A stretch of DNA of 64,000 nucleotides. Source: Vesta saturnalis (Eukaryota; Arthropoda; Insecta; Coleoptera; Lampyridae). Made by a program: the position numbers and the translations under genes. Below the pieces are notes generated by a model. It did not search any database, had not been told where the DNA came from, and was given only the letters and a program-made list of their open reading frames with translations. This document shows positions 33,307-45,974 of the stretch, piece after piece (position 1 is the stretch's first letter; each line of letters opens with the position of its first letter). The stretch lies in NCBI GenBank assembly GCA_036346205.1, contig JARFJB010001495.1, forward strand, positions 5,442,501 to 5,506,500. The letters run 5' to 3'.

Positions 33307-35070
33307 CAGGTATGGAAAAATATTATCGCGGGTCTGACTTATAATAAGTAAAACAAAGACAGTACAATCAGTTCACGTGCTAAGTGAGATAGAAAACACA
33401 ACAAACTAAAAGCGGTGATGCGTCTTTTGTGTAACTAGTACCAATGACACATTTAATTGCTACTGTCAACGAGAATTGAAAATCAGTGTTTTTGCAAGTC
33501 CGACATGTATAACACTGAAGAAAAAATACATATTATTAAGTGGTATTATTCAGGAAGCACTGCACAAGAAATAATGGGCAGGTATGCTTTTTCCTTTGAA
33601 AACAGGTCAATTCCATCAGAAAGTACGATTATGCGTACTGTTTGTAAATTTGAAAGATGTGAATGTTAGAAAACGCAGTAGCATTGATGGTAATGATGGT
33701 GAGCATCTTGGTCGTAACTTAAACGAAGAGCGCGAACTCCTAGAAGTTGCAGTGTGTAGTTTTGCAGAAACTACTTTCCCGTGCAATAGTACAAAAATTG
33801 CTGAAGAAATGAATATTGAACCAAGAAGAGTCCGCAATATCCTGAAAAGGAATAAATACCGTTGCTATAAGTTACAAACTACACAAGAAATTTTTCCAGA
33901 AGATCAACCAAAGCGTATGGAATTTTGTGAATGATGAAAACGAAAGATTTATTGAAAATATTTTATTTACCGACGAGTGTTCTTTTAATTTACATGGCCA
34001 TCACAATCGGTCTGTCGCTGTTAGTTACTCTCGGGAAAACAAACACATTAGTATTCCTTACCGGACACAATACCCCAAAATGTTAATGTGTGGATAGGAC
34101 TTTTAGGCAATTCCATAATTGGTCCATTTTTTATTAACGGAAACTTGAACGCGGACAAATATTTGACTCTTAGTTTTTGACTGTTGAGAAACCAGATAGT
34201 TCCAGCTGTTCAACGCCTCAATATAAATTTTGATGACATTTGGTATCAAGGAGATGGCTGCCCTGATCATACTGCAATGACTTCAACAGTTTTTGGAAAC
34301 TACGTTTTCTAACCGTGTTATTAGCGGAAAAGTTAATAAATATCCTCCTCGCTCACCTAATATCGCGCCGAACGACTTTTTTGTTTGGGGATACGTATCC
34401 CAGCAAATTTATGGGCTCAGGCATGAACATGTTAACAATTTGGACGAACTTCTTGTCAAAACTACAGACTGTTTAAACAGCACCCAAGAAATGTTAGAAA
34501 ACACCCGAACTGAATTTTATCACATATTGGGTTACTGGCTTGAGTAAGGTGGAGGTCTTTTCGAAAATCTTATAAAGTAGAGTTTTGAAAAAGTGTATTC
34601 TGTTCATTCTTAAAAATAGTTGGTTTTTCAATAAGAATTATAGTGCTAAAGTTAAACCTTAAACTTAAGTTATCCTATCAATGTAAAAGTTAATGTTCTT
34701 GTTTGTAGCTCTCGTAAGTTTCTTCTTGGTTCTTCTTACAAGTAGTAATCGAACCATGTCATAAATTTTCAATTACAATAAACTTCGATGTTTGAGGTAT
34801 TATCATTTAATGTTTAAGTGTAAAGTATTTACTTAAAAGTTTCAAAGAACACGCGACTTTTCAACATCATCTTAATTGATTTTGGTTTCGTTAGAAATAT
34901 TGAAGCTAAATTGAAGGTAACTTAAGTAGTTCATATTTTGTGCGTACATGAAATTATGTACAAGTGGCAACATCGGTAAAGTTATGTCTCTCTCACACTC
35001 ATATAATGTTAATTGGGTTTCTTCCTAGCTTATTATAAGTCAGACCCACAATAATTTTTTTCCATACCTG
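33307..35070 (+). mobile_element. Mariner-type element F
   Basis: Ends CAGGTATGGAAAAA...GGGTCTGACTTATAATAAG form TIRs of about 43 bp; TA flanks the right end. It lies between LINE ORF1-like and ORF2-like remnants. Confidence 0.85.
33507..34578 (+). pseudogene. Element F transposase (DUF4817 + DDE)
   Basis: Helix-turn-helix starts MYNTEEKIHIIKWYYSGS; a frameshift near 33665 leads to KIAEEMNIEPRRVRNILKRN (second HTH), another near 33930 to LFTDECSFNLHGHHN (first Asp, near 33967), then IGLLGNSIIGPFFINGN, WYQGDGCPDHTA (second Asp, near 34243) and RSPNIAPNDFFVWG (third Asp kept, but SPN for SPD). Ends near GGLFENL. Full length in outline with at least four lesions. Confidence 0.8.
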
Positions 35071-35074
35071 TATA

Positions 35075-35489
35075 TCTAGATATTCTTATATCTTTGAAAT
35101 ATTCAGCTATTTTAGAAATATTTGCTGAAAACCAAAAACTGCCCCTAATAAACCCCCCTCTCCGCCGCTGGATTTCTTCCAAAATCTAATCAGCTCTAAT
35201 CTAATCGAAAACAAGCTTAAATACAAAACATTAGGTATGTAGGTATTTTCCTACTGGAGTTATCCTGGACACTAACATATATCCACACAGACACACACAT
35301 ACATCCAGACATGATAGCGGGTCTTGGCGAAACTTGGCCAAAAGTTATAAAATGAGCTAATAAGTCGATTTAGCGATAGTGAAAATAAGGGCTATTGCAT
35401 AACCTTTTATACCTACATATGTATATGTAGGTTGTAAGGTAAAAATGTAAACTTTAGTTCTAATACTAAATATCTGTATTATAATTTTA
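35075..35489. other. Unassigned spacer
   Basis: AT-rich, with a short C-rich run at 35135-35170. No gene seen. Confidence 0.35.
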
Positions 35490-36530
35490 GGAAAGCCAAT
35501 ATCACAGAAATGCATAATGCTTTTGCACAAACTGATTGGAATTTTTTGCTAAGTACCGATAACGTTAATACAGCCTGTAATTATTTTTATAACCATCTTT
35601 ATCGCTTGTTTGATCAATACATTCCCAAATACACAGTTAAAAAACATTCATATCCGCATTAGTACATACCGGATACTATAAAAACTATTCCTTTAAAATA
35701 TGTGGCATCGGAAAGGTACAGAAAAGATCCACCAATTCTTAAAAACCTTAACAATTTTAGAAAATTGCGTTTTATAGTGAAAACTATGATTGAAACAGCA
35801 TCATCTAATTATGTGTCGGATATTCAACAGTCTACAAAATTTTAAACCAAAGAAATTCTGGTCTTTTGTTCATTATAAACGAGTTAGCTCCAAGAATACC
35901 CAGTGAATTATTAATGGTAATGATCACAAAAACCCTCAAGCAATAGTCAATGGATTTGGTAATTATTTGTGTAGTGTCTTTAATTTACCACATGTCGTGA
36001 GCACGTGCAACCAAATTATGGTTGATTCATGAAACACGGTCAACATTAATCATGTAGACACAGAAATGTTAAAGGATGCAATTCAGAAACTTCGATATCC
36101 AACGACTGCCGGTTTAGATCAAGTCCCTAGTTTTATTCTATAAGATTGTTGCGATGCATTAATAGAGCCTACCACCAACCTAATGATATTGACACAATTC
36201 CTGTCTGAATCTCTAGATACTAATACACAGATGGACATGGATCTGTTTGATAAAATTGATCATTCGTTGCTGATTAACAAACTTGATCAATTTGGATTTA
36301 GTAGCTCTTTATTAAATTTTTTTTAGTCATACCTCATGGGTAGAACTCAACAGGTAATGTATAGAGGATTTGAAGATTTTTTCTAATGAGTGTGAAAGCG
36401 ATTGCCTTACTTCAAAACTCTATTAATCTGGTTGAGCAATGGTGCCTCAACAATCATTTGTCTTTGAATGTGCCCAAATGAAAAATAGTCTCCTATACAC
36501 GTAAATCGGTACATATTGCTTAAAATTACG
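35490..36530 (+). pseudogene. Non-LTR retrotransposon (LINE) reverse transcriptase remnant
   Basis: From 35493: KANITEMHNAFAQTDWNFLL, RLFDQYIPKY and KYVASERYRKDPP are the linker after the endonuclease. After frameshifts come KDAIQKLRYPTTAGLDQVPS (36070-36130, RT finger) and FDKIDHSLLINKLDQFGFSS (36246-36305), followed by YLMGRTQQVMYRGF. The FADD catalytic block is deleted; NLVEQWCLNNHLSLNVPK (36430-36478) marks the thumb. It looks like a jockey/CR1-type LINE. Multiple stops. Confidence 0.8.
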
Positions 36531-36977
36531 CTGCATTCTTATACACTATGTCGGGTTAAGTGTGTTAATGACCTTGGCGTGACATTTGATTGTAAACTTA
36601 CTTTCTCTACTCACATATAGGATATTGTTAGTTTCGCAGTAAAAGTGTTAGGTGTCATAATCAGAACCTGTGTTACGTGCAAATTAGTACTTTGTCCATT
36701 AACTTACCGTAACAGAGAAGATAGCCTTAGGGCTACCGGAAAGTTCAGTCAAAGTAGAGAAGTGGGATCGATTCTACAGTGACGCAGGTGTTACCTAAAA
36801 GCTTATAAGAGAAGGGAGGGCGCCTGCTAGATAAACAGAGATAATTAGTTACTTTCCTAGCTAAGCAACGAATGTAAGGAAGGATCTGGGCGGTAAAGGA
36901 AATGGTTACAAGATAGAATGTCCGAAAAGACAAGTAATATATTATAATGCAAATATCACTTAAACGTAATATAGATT

Positions 36978-36980
<3 letters not shown>
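36531..36980. other. Decayed LINE tail and unassigned sequence
   Basis: The first 150 bp still resemble LINE 3' coding ('cttggcgtgacatttgattg', LGVTFD). The rest is unrecognised. Confidence 0.4.

Positions 36981-37068
<88 letters not shown>
36981..37068. repeat. (TA)n tract
   Basis: About 88 bp of pure TA. Confidence 0.95.
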
Positions 37069-37071
<3 letters not shown>

Positions 37072-38279
37072 TATAAACTAACTGTATCCCGAAGGTATGG
37101 GATAATTCTTCAAATAAATATTTAAATCGTGTTACACACCAAACATTATCCCAAAGCTTACACACTAAAAATTTGTGCCTTTAAATACACTATAGCAAGC
37201 CACCCAGAACTGTAGTATCAAATTGCTACAATAATATCAAGTAAATGTAATTAAAAAAAGAACCAAATGAAAAGGTACTAACATATGGATCTTCAAAGCA
37301 TAGATATTAACATTCAAACAGCCAAAGTAGGTGTAATTTATGAATTCCTAATTGTAGAGGCACATTAAAAATATTATAATAGTAAACATACAATCTTTTA
37401 TGCAAAGTAGTCAATAGTACAGTGCTATGAAAAATAGGCAATTTTTAATTAAAACAGTAATAACACTTACCAACCGCAAAGCCGAATGCATTCAGTTGTA
37501 CAGTTTTACTATTTCTACAGTTTAATCGGCATTGTTAGCCATTGACCCCAACACACAATAAAGAAATTAATGTATAAGTGGATAGTTGGTGAAGTACACA
37601 ACTAACTGTTTATCAATTCAATCAACATATGTCTGTACAATCTTACACAATGCAACACTTAAAGCATCAAGCTTATTGGTAACTTAGCTTTCAATATCCA
37701 TCTAGAAAAAAATGTATTGATTCAAATTTTAAAAATACAAAATTAAAAAAACAAACTAATACTTTTTTCATATAATTTGAAAAAAAAAAACAGTGGCGCG
37801 CCGTTTTAAGGGTGCAAAATTGTGTATTTATAATGTATAAACCGATTTTTCTGAAAGTCGGGTATTTGTGGTTTTTATGATTGCAAGTATAAATCATTTG
37901 TCAAAATTCAAATATTCAAAATGGCGGATCAAAAATGAGGGATTATCGTTTTTAAAAAGAGATATGACTCAAATTCAGGTATTGTGGGCTTTGAAGTTGC
38001 TTATTAGCTTATTACAGATTATTATTGTATACATTTTCGATGAAATTTACATTAACTATGAATAGGTTCATTGTTGGATTGCAATACTTCGGCGTGTCTA
38101 CCACTATCACTATCATTACAATCAATTAAAAAACGCTGCAAATTGTATCAATATGTCCACATCAAATATTTAATTTATGATGTCAAAATGACATTTACAC
38201 TATTTGTTGTACAGAAACACACTAATATGAAAATGTAAACTTTCACCATTAACACTCATAATAAAATACTTATCTTTTT
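37069..38279. other. Unassigned 1.2 kb
   Basis: AT-rich; short frames (37897-37691 minus, 37868-38065 plus) have no domain. No terminal repeat paired by eye. Confidence 0.4.
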
Positions 38280-38360
38280 TGGGATTTTTTAATGGTGTAC
38301 TTTAAATTATACAATCTAAACGTTTCAATAACACTTACAGTTATCTTTGTCAGTCGCTTT
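38280..38360 (-). repeat. Penelope terminal-repeat fragment
   Basis: 'taatggtgtacttt...cgtttcaataacacttacag' matches the left PLE2 repeat (27800-27877). The core reads CTGACAA in place of CTGAGGA and GAAACG is kept on the minus strand. Confidence 0.6.
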
Positions 38361-38427
38361 GTGTAGTTTTGATTTCTTATATGGTGAAATTTCAAATTGG
38401 TATGAACAGCACTCAAACGTTACGAGC

Positions 38428-38937
38428 ACACACACGCACACGCACACGCACACGCACACGCACACGACTGCACACGCACACGCACACGCACATCACACGC
38501 ACACGCACACGCACACGCACACGCACTACGCACACGCACACGCACACGCACACGCACACGCACACGCACACGCACACGCACACACACGCACGCGCACGCG
38601 CACGCGCACGCGCACCGCACGCGCACGCACCGCACGCACCGCAACACGCACACGCGCACACGCACACGCACCGCACACGCACCGCACGCACGCACGACGC
38701 ACGCGCACGCGCACGCGCACGCCACGCACAGGCACACGCACACGCACACGCCACGCGCACGCGCACGCACACGCGCACGCGCACGCGCACATGCCCACAC
38801 GCCCACACGCCCACACGCCCACACGCCCACACGCCCACGCGCCCACACGCCCACACGCCCACACGAACACACGCACACACGCACACACGCACACACGCAC
38901 ACACGCACACACGCACACACGCACACAGGCACACACG

Positions 38938-38974
<37 letters not shown>

Positions 38975-38976
38975 AT
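38428..38976 (+). repeat. AC/CG-rich compound satellite
   Basis: About 550 bp of (CACACG)n, (CGCACG)n and (CACACGCC)n variants. Overlapping long frames are repeat translations only. Confidence 0.95.
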
Positions 38977-39339
38977 ACAGATAAGGTTTTTTTGCTTAAA
39001 ATGTTGTTTTTAGACGTTTTCGAACATTTTAAAGCGATTGAGCAAATAAAAATTTTTGAAAATTTTTTTAGTGATGCAGTACTTCCCATCCATTGGATGT
39101 GGAAGTAATTAAGTTTTGATTATTAATATAGATATTATTTGTCGTAGCTTTCTTTTTTTAACCGTCAACAATATAACGACATATTTTAAATTTGCTGCGT
39201 TTAGTTTAAATGGATACTATATGTTTAATAAAGTCTATACTACTAAAAATAGCATTTATACCACAAAGGTGTGTGTTTGAATCAATACGACTGTTATACA
39301 GCTGAACGTTTATGTTTTAAATTATATAAATAAAGTTCT

Positions 39340-39766
39340 TTAGTATATTAGGATATTCTTTAGTATATGGCGTCCGTTCCAATAAGGCATCGTTAAAATT
39401 ATTGAATTGGTATGTTTTAGTGCAGATACTGTCGAGTTTATAGAATTATCAAGAATGCTTTTCCCTTGAAGCACGTTACAGGAGCCACCCACTACTATTA
39501 CATAATCGGACAGCGTAAAATCGTTTGTTAGTTTATCTACACCTGTAACCACGGTTCCAAGGTAGCATGCGGTTTAAATATGCACATTACTTGATATGTA
39601 CTTACTGTTTAGTAATGAATCTAAAATTTACGCACAACCTCTGCCGTTTTTTAGATACATTGTAACTCATCACTGTAAATCTTTTTGTTTATCAATTACT
39701 GACAGGTTGTAATTTCTGCGTATGATTGGCACTCAATTAGATTTCACTATTTGTACTGGATTTTCC

Positions 39767-39819
<53 letters not shown>

Positions 39820-40108
39820 AAGAATTATTTTTAATAGAAGTCAGTATATTATCTATACATCCCGAACGTTTTGCGTTTTTTACACGTTAATTTTGAAGTG
39901 ATAAGTTCGAGTTCATTTTACATTTGTTTTTTTTAGATGTGCCTTGTGTTTCCCTTCTCCGACATTTTTTCAATGTTGTTGAGTACCAAGTTGTTTCTTC
40001 ACTCGCAGGAATAACTGCTTTTTATTTCCAGTTGTAGCCAAGTTATGTTCTGAAAGAATGGATTTTAATTGTATTACTTTAAGATCACTAATTTTTTCCA
40101 TGTTTAAG
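39340..40108 (-). pseudogene. SAP-domain plus SGNH-like fragment
   Basis: Minus-strand ATG near 40108 opens a SAP motif, LKVIQLKSILSEHNLATTGN followed by KKQLFLRVKK, a DNA-binding helix-turn-helix-like fold, ending at a stop near 39984. Further down, 39552-39340 reads LSDYVIVVGGSCNVLQGK and NSIILTMPYWNGRHI, resembling the SGNH-hydrolase-like domain of some insect retroelement ORF1 proteins, where GGTND holds conserved residues (here GGSCN). The two parts are separated by stops and a (TA)n tract. Assignment to one decayed retroelement gene is inference. Confidence 0.45.
39771..39816. repeat. (AT)n tract
   Basis: About 46 bp of pure AT inside the SAP/SGNH remnant. Confidence 0.95.
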
Positions 40109-40139
40109 CAAAGTAGCAACCTTTAAGAGCACAGGAAAA

Positions 40140-41150
40140 CCACGTCCATTCACTTTTGCGTTCTCGAGACGAAACAAATAATTTAATCTCTATTTCTAAT
40201 TCAGCACAGAAATCTCTTAAACTTTTACATATTTTAGGTCTTCATTACAGCTTATTATCATTTACTCCAAATTTTGAAATTGATAATAAATTTTGTTCTT
40301 TTTATAAGCACAATATGTTCCAAGGACCCTTTAAGCGCGTTGGTGAAAGGTGACTAAAGGTTCGCTTTGGCTAACGCCTGGACCCGCAATTCTGCTCACA
40401 CTCGTAAAGCTATTGTTTCTGACCTAGTCACAATAATAACTATTAGTTCACACTTATTATAATAAAACCTTTGATTTTTATTACTCTATTCTGGTGATTG
40501 GTGTCATAATAATAGACAATATGGTAATTAGAAAAATAATCTTTTTCCCATTAATCTGATACGCCCCTATTCAACCCCATTTAAAACCAGACGATTTAGT
40601 TAAAAGAATCAAACAAATCTCTGTAAGTTCCGTCAATATTAAGCAACTTAGAGAAGAAGTGAAGAATTTTAATTTTGGATTACAAGAATCTATATGTAGC
40701 GATTCTATCATTAATCAGAGTTTAGGAAAATTTCAGTTTTCACCAAGACAAGTATCTTTTGATGAAGTGATCAAAAAAGGGAAAATCAAATCCGAGAAGC
40801 TGAAAAGAAAATGTATCTCTATATACACTATTTGTAAGTTACAATACCCTTACCAGACTGAATAGTCCCAATTTATCAAATATTGTAAGTAACAGCGAGG
40901 ATAAGGTACCAACTTTAGTGAATATATTGCAAGACACGAGCCGTTTTGTACACGGCTCTATTGACAACGATGAACTTAAGGATGAATAGTTTGACAGGAA
41001 AGAAATTACTCGTATCACGATCATGCCCGTTTATTAACCTGCTGTTATTAAAACAGACTGTGTTTCAAACAAAAAAATATTGCCGAGGCAATATCGTATC
41101 CACATGCAATCCTTCAAGAGGTAATGGTAATATAATTTAGGTAACGTCTA
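40140..41150 (+). other. Unrecognised protein-like frames
   Basis: Frames 40156-40353 and 40659-40865 (extending upstream to about 40575 with KPDDLVKRIKQISVSSVNIK) have protein-like composition, with VSFDEVIKKGKIKSEKLKR at the end. A further stretch to 41100 reads KVPTLVNILQDTSRFVHGS. They could be a decayed retroelement or host exons; no domain identified. Confidence 0.3.
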
Positions 41151-41273
41151 AGCATATTATTTTGCACCCAGCTTGAACTCCTTTCACACGAAGTTGTACC
41201 AACACCAATTCCACTGTAGTATTTTGTATTTTCTCCACCACCAACTATGATTGATGCAGTTTATTGTATGATG

Positions 41274-41363
41274 TGGAGTTTCTTAAAGACAAAATATAAT
41301 GCAAGAATTGATTTATTTTGGAGTTTCTTAAAGACAAAATATAATGCAAGAATTGATTTATTT
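41274..41363 (+). repeat. 45-bp tandem duplication
   Basis: Two identical consecutive copies of a 45-bp unit starting tggagtttcttaaagac, evidently a recent duplication. Confidence 0.9.
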
Positions 41364-42329
41364 CACCTAGCAATTAGCTGATTCACCATTTTTGGTCATG
41401 TCCATCTGGATTTATGTAACAATATAAACAGACACACAGGCACACTATTTTGTTAATTGAAGTCTTGTAAGTTTTGTACTTGGAAGGCATGTTAAACTTT
41501 CTGTGGAATAGCAAAGTAGAAAATTCAATAGTGGCTATGCCCTATAGCAATCACTAATTCAGTCGGCAAAAGTTAAAAGTGTTTTCATTTCACAAGTACT
41601 CAATGCGTAGGTGGTGCTAACTATACCATCATAAAGCGGATTTGTCTCTTTCTCAATTGAAGTTTTGCGATATGAGCAAAAAACCAACGGGTGATGTAAG
41701 TAACCTACACCTTAGACCATCACAATAGCTTTTTAGAGTCAAATACCCCGATAAGAAATATGGCTAGAGGGCTAGGGTGGAGTAAAAAAATCAATATTTT
41801 TTTTGGTAATCAATCACAGTGTATCAAGCCTCATAACATTTCTGTAAAATATAAATTTTTTTAGAAGTCACCTTGAGTCTGCGCGTTAGTTTGTACATTT
41901 TTCGGAACTTTACAATTTTTATTAATTTTATTTTTTAAGTGCAAAAAGAAAAATCTACTTACGGGTAGCGATAAAACGATAGAAGAAAGCTTAAGTAAAA
42001 CGAAAACATTTTCAAAAACTGCTTTGGACGTAGGTTTTAGCTGCGCATTAGCCCATAATTTTGGAAACATTACGTAAATTTGAGATATCTCAAACTTGTT
42101 CAACGTAATTAGATATTTTTTTAACATACTTACTTCATGTCAACCTTATGCTATTTGTGGTCTTAAAATGTGTTTCCTTTGTGCACCTCTTCCCTAGTTC
42201 GTATAGAACCACCCAGGATTCACCCCGGGGAGGTAGTTGCACTTCGAGTCCCACCCGTGCCCTACCCAACCATCAACCATAAGGACAAGCTTTAGCTTAC
42301 GGTTCTAACATTTGAAGTGTTTCTTTGTG

Positions 42330-45300
42330 TCAAAACATGGGCGAACACTGCGATCCATGTCTTGTTTTTACTAAACTTTCTCTTTTGACATGGTCGCAAA
42401 CCAATTTTGAAGATGCAGTCAATTCTTTAACAGTCTTCTCAACTGCTTGAGTGTGACTTGGCAATACAAAAAGTGCACATTCCGAAAACATGTCTACACT
42501 GCCTTGCTGTGAGCATATTTTCAGGATGACCAAAATACCCATTATCCTGCAAACATTCATGTAGATAAATAATTGCAACTTGTTATGGTTTTCCACAAGT
42601 TTCGAGCTCCATTTGTCACTTTCGAGTTGCACTTAATTCTAAACCAGCTTGGAGCGTAAACTTTAACAGCATATACAGTGTGTCCGAGATTCAGCATGCA
42701 TGTATTGCTATATTCGTTAATATTGAAGATAGAATGTCGGTTAAATGGGGAAAGTTTTAGAGAATTTTATGGCTATCATCATGGTAAAGTCAGATTTGAA
42801 GTAACTTTTTTGTTTTTGAAATAATTGAAGAAAACAAAATTGTGCATTTTCTACTACCCCTGTAGCTCTTTTATTTGAAGTCTGACAACATTTTGATTTG
42901 TACATTATTATGACACTTTTAAAAGACAATTTTAAAAAGTACCAAAATTTATCTACAGTCATTTGTTTTTGAAATACATACACTAACTATTGTTTTTCAT
43001 ATGGACGCCATCTTGGATTTTTACATTATCGAATAGTATTTTTATCACCTTTTCAGCGATGTATCACATGATACGAGAACTATCAAAAATTTAAACCCTT
43101 GCTAATTTATCTGTTTTTACTTACAAAATTTAATACATTTCTAACTTTTGTTTTTGGACGCTATTTGGATTTTTACATTATCGAATAGTGGATTTTAACA
43201 CCTCTTCTACAATGTATTACATGATATGAAAATGTGTGGAGTGTAGAGGGGGACATATCGAGCATGTTTTATGATAGTTACTATTATCGGTTTTGTTTTT
43301 ATTTTAGTTATTAGAAATTACAATAATTAGGAATCTAATTGTATAAATTTTTCATTTATTAATCCATGCCTTCTCAAGGCCTACTATTTCAATTTTATAT
43401 TTTTAAAATTTTTGATAGTTGGAAGGTGATAAAAAATAGTATTCGATAATGTAAAAATCCAAGATGGCGTCCATATGAAAAACAATAGTTAGTGTATGTA
43501 TTTCAAAAACAAATAACTGTAGATAAATTTTGGTACTTTTTTTAAAATTGTCTTTTAAAAGTGTCATAATAATGTACAAATCAAAAAGTTGTCAGACTTC
43601 AAATAAAAGAGCTACAGGGGGTAGTAGAAAATGCACAATTTTTGTTTTCTTCAATTATTTCAAAAACAAAAAAATTTACTTCAAATCTGACTTTACCATG
43701 ATGATAGCCATAAAATTCTCTAAAACTTTCCCCATTTAACTGACATTCTATCTTCAATATTAACGAATATAGCAATACATGCATGCTGAATCTCGGACAC
43801 ACTGTATTGAACTCTTTCAATGATTGACATGGGTTTTCAGTAGCTACATACAACCTTAAAATTATGTTTGCAGTTGTTAACCACCTCGCATGAGATAGTT
43901 TTCCTGGATTTTTGTTTTCTAATTCATTAGATATTTTACCGCTGGAAACAGCTTTGCATATATCATAAAGAGACTGCTGGTCAGTACTAAATTCTTTTTT
44001 CTCCCCGCGATCTATTCCAACAGTGGAAAACTCAATAGGTTCTAACGTAACAGTTTTCAATGAATGACAAGTTGCTAAACCTTGACCAACTGGCCCATCG
44101 AAGCCTTTTGGTCCACCTGTAGGACCATCTAACTTTTCCACCAAATATAGTAATGGCAGTTCGTTTGTGCGCAGTTGACAAATTAGCCACTGTAAAGGTC
44201 TGCCAAGTATTTTTGAAGGGTATCTATCGCAACCAATGCAAACTATATCTGACATTGTACCATTCTGCAATGGAGCTTGCGAAATCAATGGTTCACCGGT
44301 CAACTAATAAATCTTGATTGAGGCTCTTGCAAGATAAATCTTGATTGAGGCTCTTGCAATTTTCCATTACATGTTTCAATAATACTAAGTTTGTCGTCAA
44401 TTCTTCCATCAAAGTAAAGGGCCTGTAAATTATAGTAATCATCACTCATCTCACTATTTAGAACTTCCTTTCGGGCTTTGGCTCGCTCAGTCTTACTTTA
44501 CTTCTGTCTATAACAACATTATTCACAAAATTACCCATTGTATCATCAGTGACCCTTCTATCGAAAGGACCGAGGCTAATGCTGCTGCTGCATGATGTGG
44601 GACGCCATACCTGTCACAAACTCTGGAGAAAGATGGTATTTGGATCCTGGTTTGAGTAATAGTTGTGTTTGCAGAAGAAGGCCCTGGGACTGGCTCCTCT
44701 AAAACTTCCTCCATATTTTGTGGATCAGAAACAATTTCTGGAAGCAGGGATATTATGTCCCTTGGGTTATCTTTGTCAACACGCAAGCTAATTTCTGGTC
44801 CTTTACAACGTAAAGTAATTTTCCTACCCAATTTTTTTCTATTTGTAGTTGTCACTTTAATATCGACACACCCAATCGCCATTTTCCGAAAACTTCTTTG
44901 ATCCGTCAAGAACTCACGTTCAATAATTGAGACTTCCTTGTTGTAATCACATTTACAAAACTGAAAATTTTCACATTTACATGCGCTAACGTCGAATAAT
45001 TTATCAATTCGTTTTTTATAATCTGTTAGCTTGTTTTTCAACCTTTCTTTGTTTTGGTCATGGTTGCAAGATTTGTTCATATTTTGAAGTAAATCAACTT
45101 CTTTTCGTTTTAGGGGTTACACGCGGAATTGAACCTTTCTCCCAAATAAAAACTAATTTGTCTACAACAATTTTAAAGAGATCTGAAAAACTTAGGTTCC
45201 TGCCGATTTTATTTATCTTTTTTATTTCCCAAAGATAATTATAGTACCTTAACACATCACTACGAATAGGCAGTGAAAACTCATCTAAATCATGACCATT

Positions 45301-45351
45301 ACCTACAATAGGATGGGCCGAAGACCTATCACGAGTTTTTTTAGCTGCCAT
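42330..45351 (-). pseudogene. Element G protein, probable transposase
   Basis: Starts MAAKKTRDRSSAHPIVGNGH (45351), then SDVLRYYNYLWEIKK; a frameshift near 45090 leads to CNHDQNKERLKNKL, a Cys-rich SACKCENFQFCKCDY, and IIEREFLTDQRSFRKMAIG. Next, in broken frames, YFDGRIDDKLSIIET (near 44430), then VCIGCD and LGRPLQWLICQLRTNELPLL, DGPTGGPKGFDGP, and LSHARWLTTANIILRLYVA. Element H interrupts at 43804; the frame resumes with YAVKVYAPSWFRIK (42670). I recognise it as a repeat protein widespread in arthropods. The FDGR and GCD motifs suggest RNase-H-fold catalytic Asp, but the superfamily is not known to me. A 27-bp tandem duplication sits at about 44305-44358. Confidence 0.6.
42676..43804. mobile_element. 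Long-TIR non-autonomous element H
   Basis: Ends CAGTGTGTCCGAGATTCAGC on both sides, TIRs of about 400 bp, flanked by TA duplication, inserted inside the element G coding region. No coding capacity; frames are TIR shadows. A mariner-type foldback/MITE. Confidence 0.85.
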
Positions 45352-45974
45352 AATAGATATACTAGAAAGTATAAAAACTTAAATATCACTTGTCACTGCC
45401 GCAGCGAACACAATAATAATGGTACGCAAACCATTGGGAGCAAGAAGGCGGGCACACAGACATATCTCAACGGTCAATGACGCTTTGAGCTTCAGCGCTA
45501 CCCACTGACTCACACTCAAGAATACAGAAGTGAACATTTAATCCGTGTACCGCTCACTCATTTTAAGACCACAATAACATAAGTTAGGCGTGAAATAAAT
45601 ATGTTAAGAAAATATCTAATTATGCAGAACAAGTTTGACATAACTAAAATTTACAGAAAATTTACAAAATTAGGGCGTAATGCGTAGAGTAAAACCAACA
45701 TCCAAAACGGTTTTTTGAAATATTTTCGTCTTTCTTAAGCTTTCTTCTATCGTTTTATTGCTACCCGTAAGTGGGTTTTTCTTTTTGCACTTAAAAAATA
45801 AAATTAATAAAAATTGGAAAATTTCGAAATACTTATAAGTTTTAAGCCTAATGCTTAATGACTCAAGATGACTTCCAAAAAAATTTATATTTTACAGAAA
45901 TGTTATGAGGCCTGATACACAGTGCATCCCGATTAAAAAAAAATATTGATCTTTATCACTCCACCCTACTAGGG

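Larger units (their letters stand above)
41768..45974 (-). mobile_element. TIR DNA element G of unplaced superfamily
   Basis: Inverted repeats of about 310 bp (41768-42075 and 45660-45974; shared 'cgatagaagaaagcttaag' and 'agggtggagt') enclose a minus-strand gene and a nested element (42676-43804). Confidence 0.75.

Noticed and set aside
38347..39108. Frames of His/Thr/Arg or Cys/Val repeats
   Set aside because: Read-through of the AC/CG satellite in several frames on both strands.
42741..43739. Paired frames at 42983-42741 and 43530-43739
   Set aside because: They are the two TIR copies of element H read in opposite directions.
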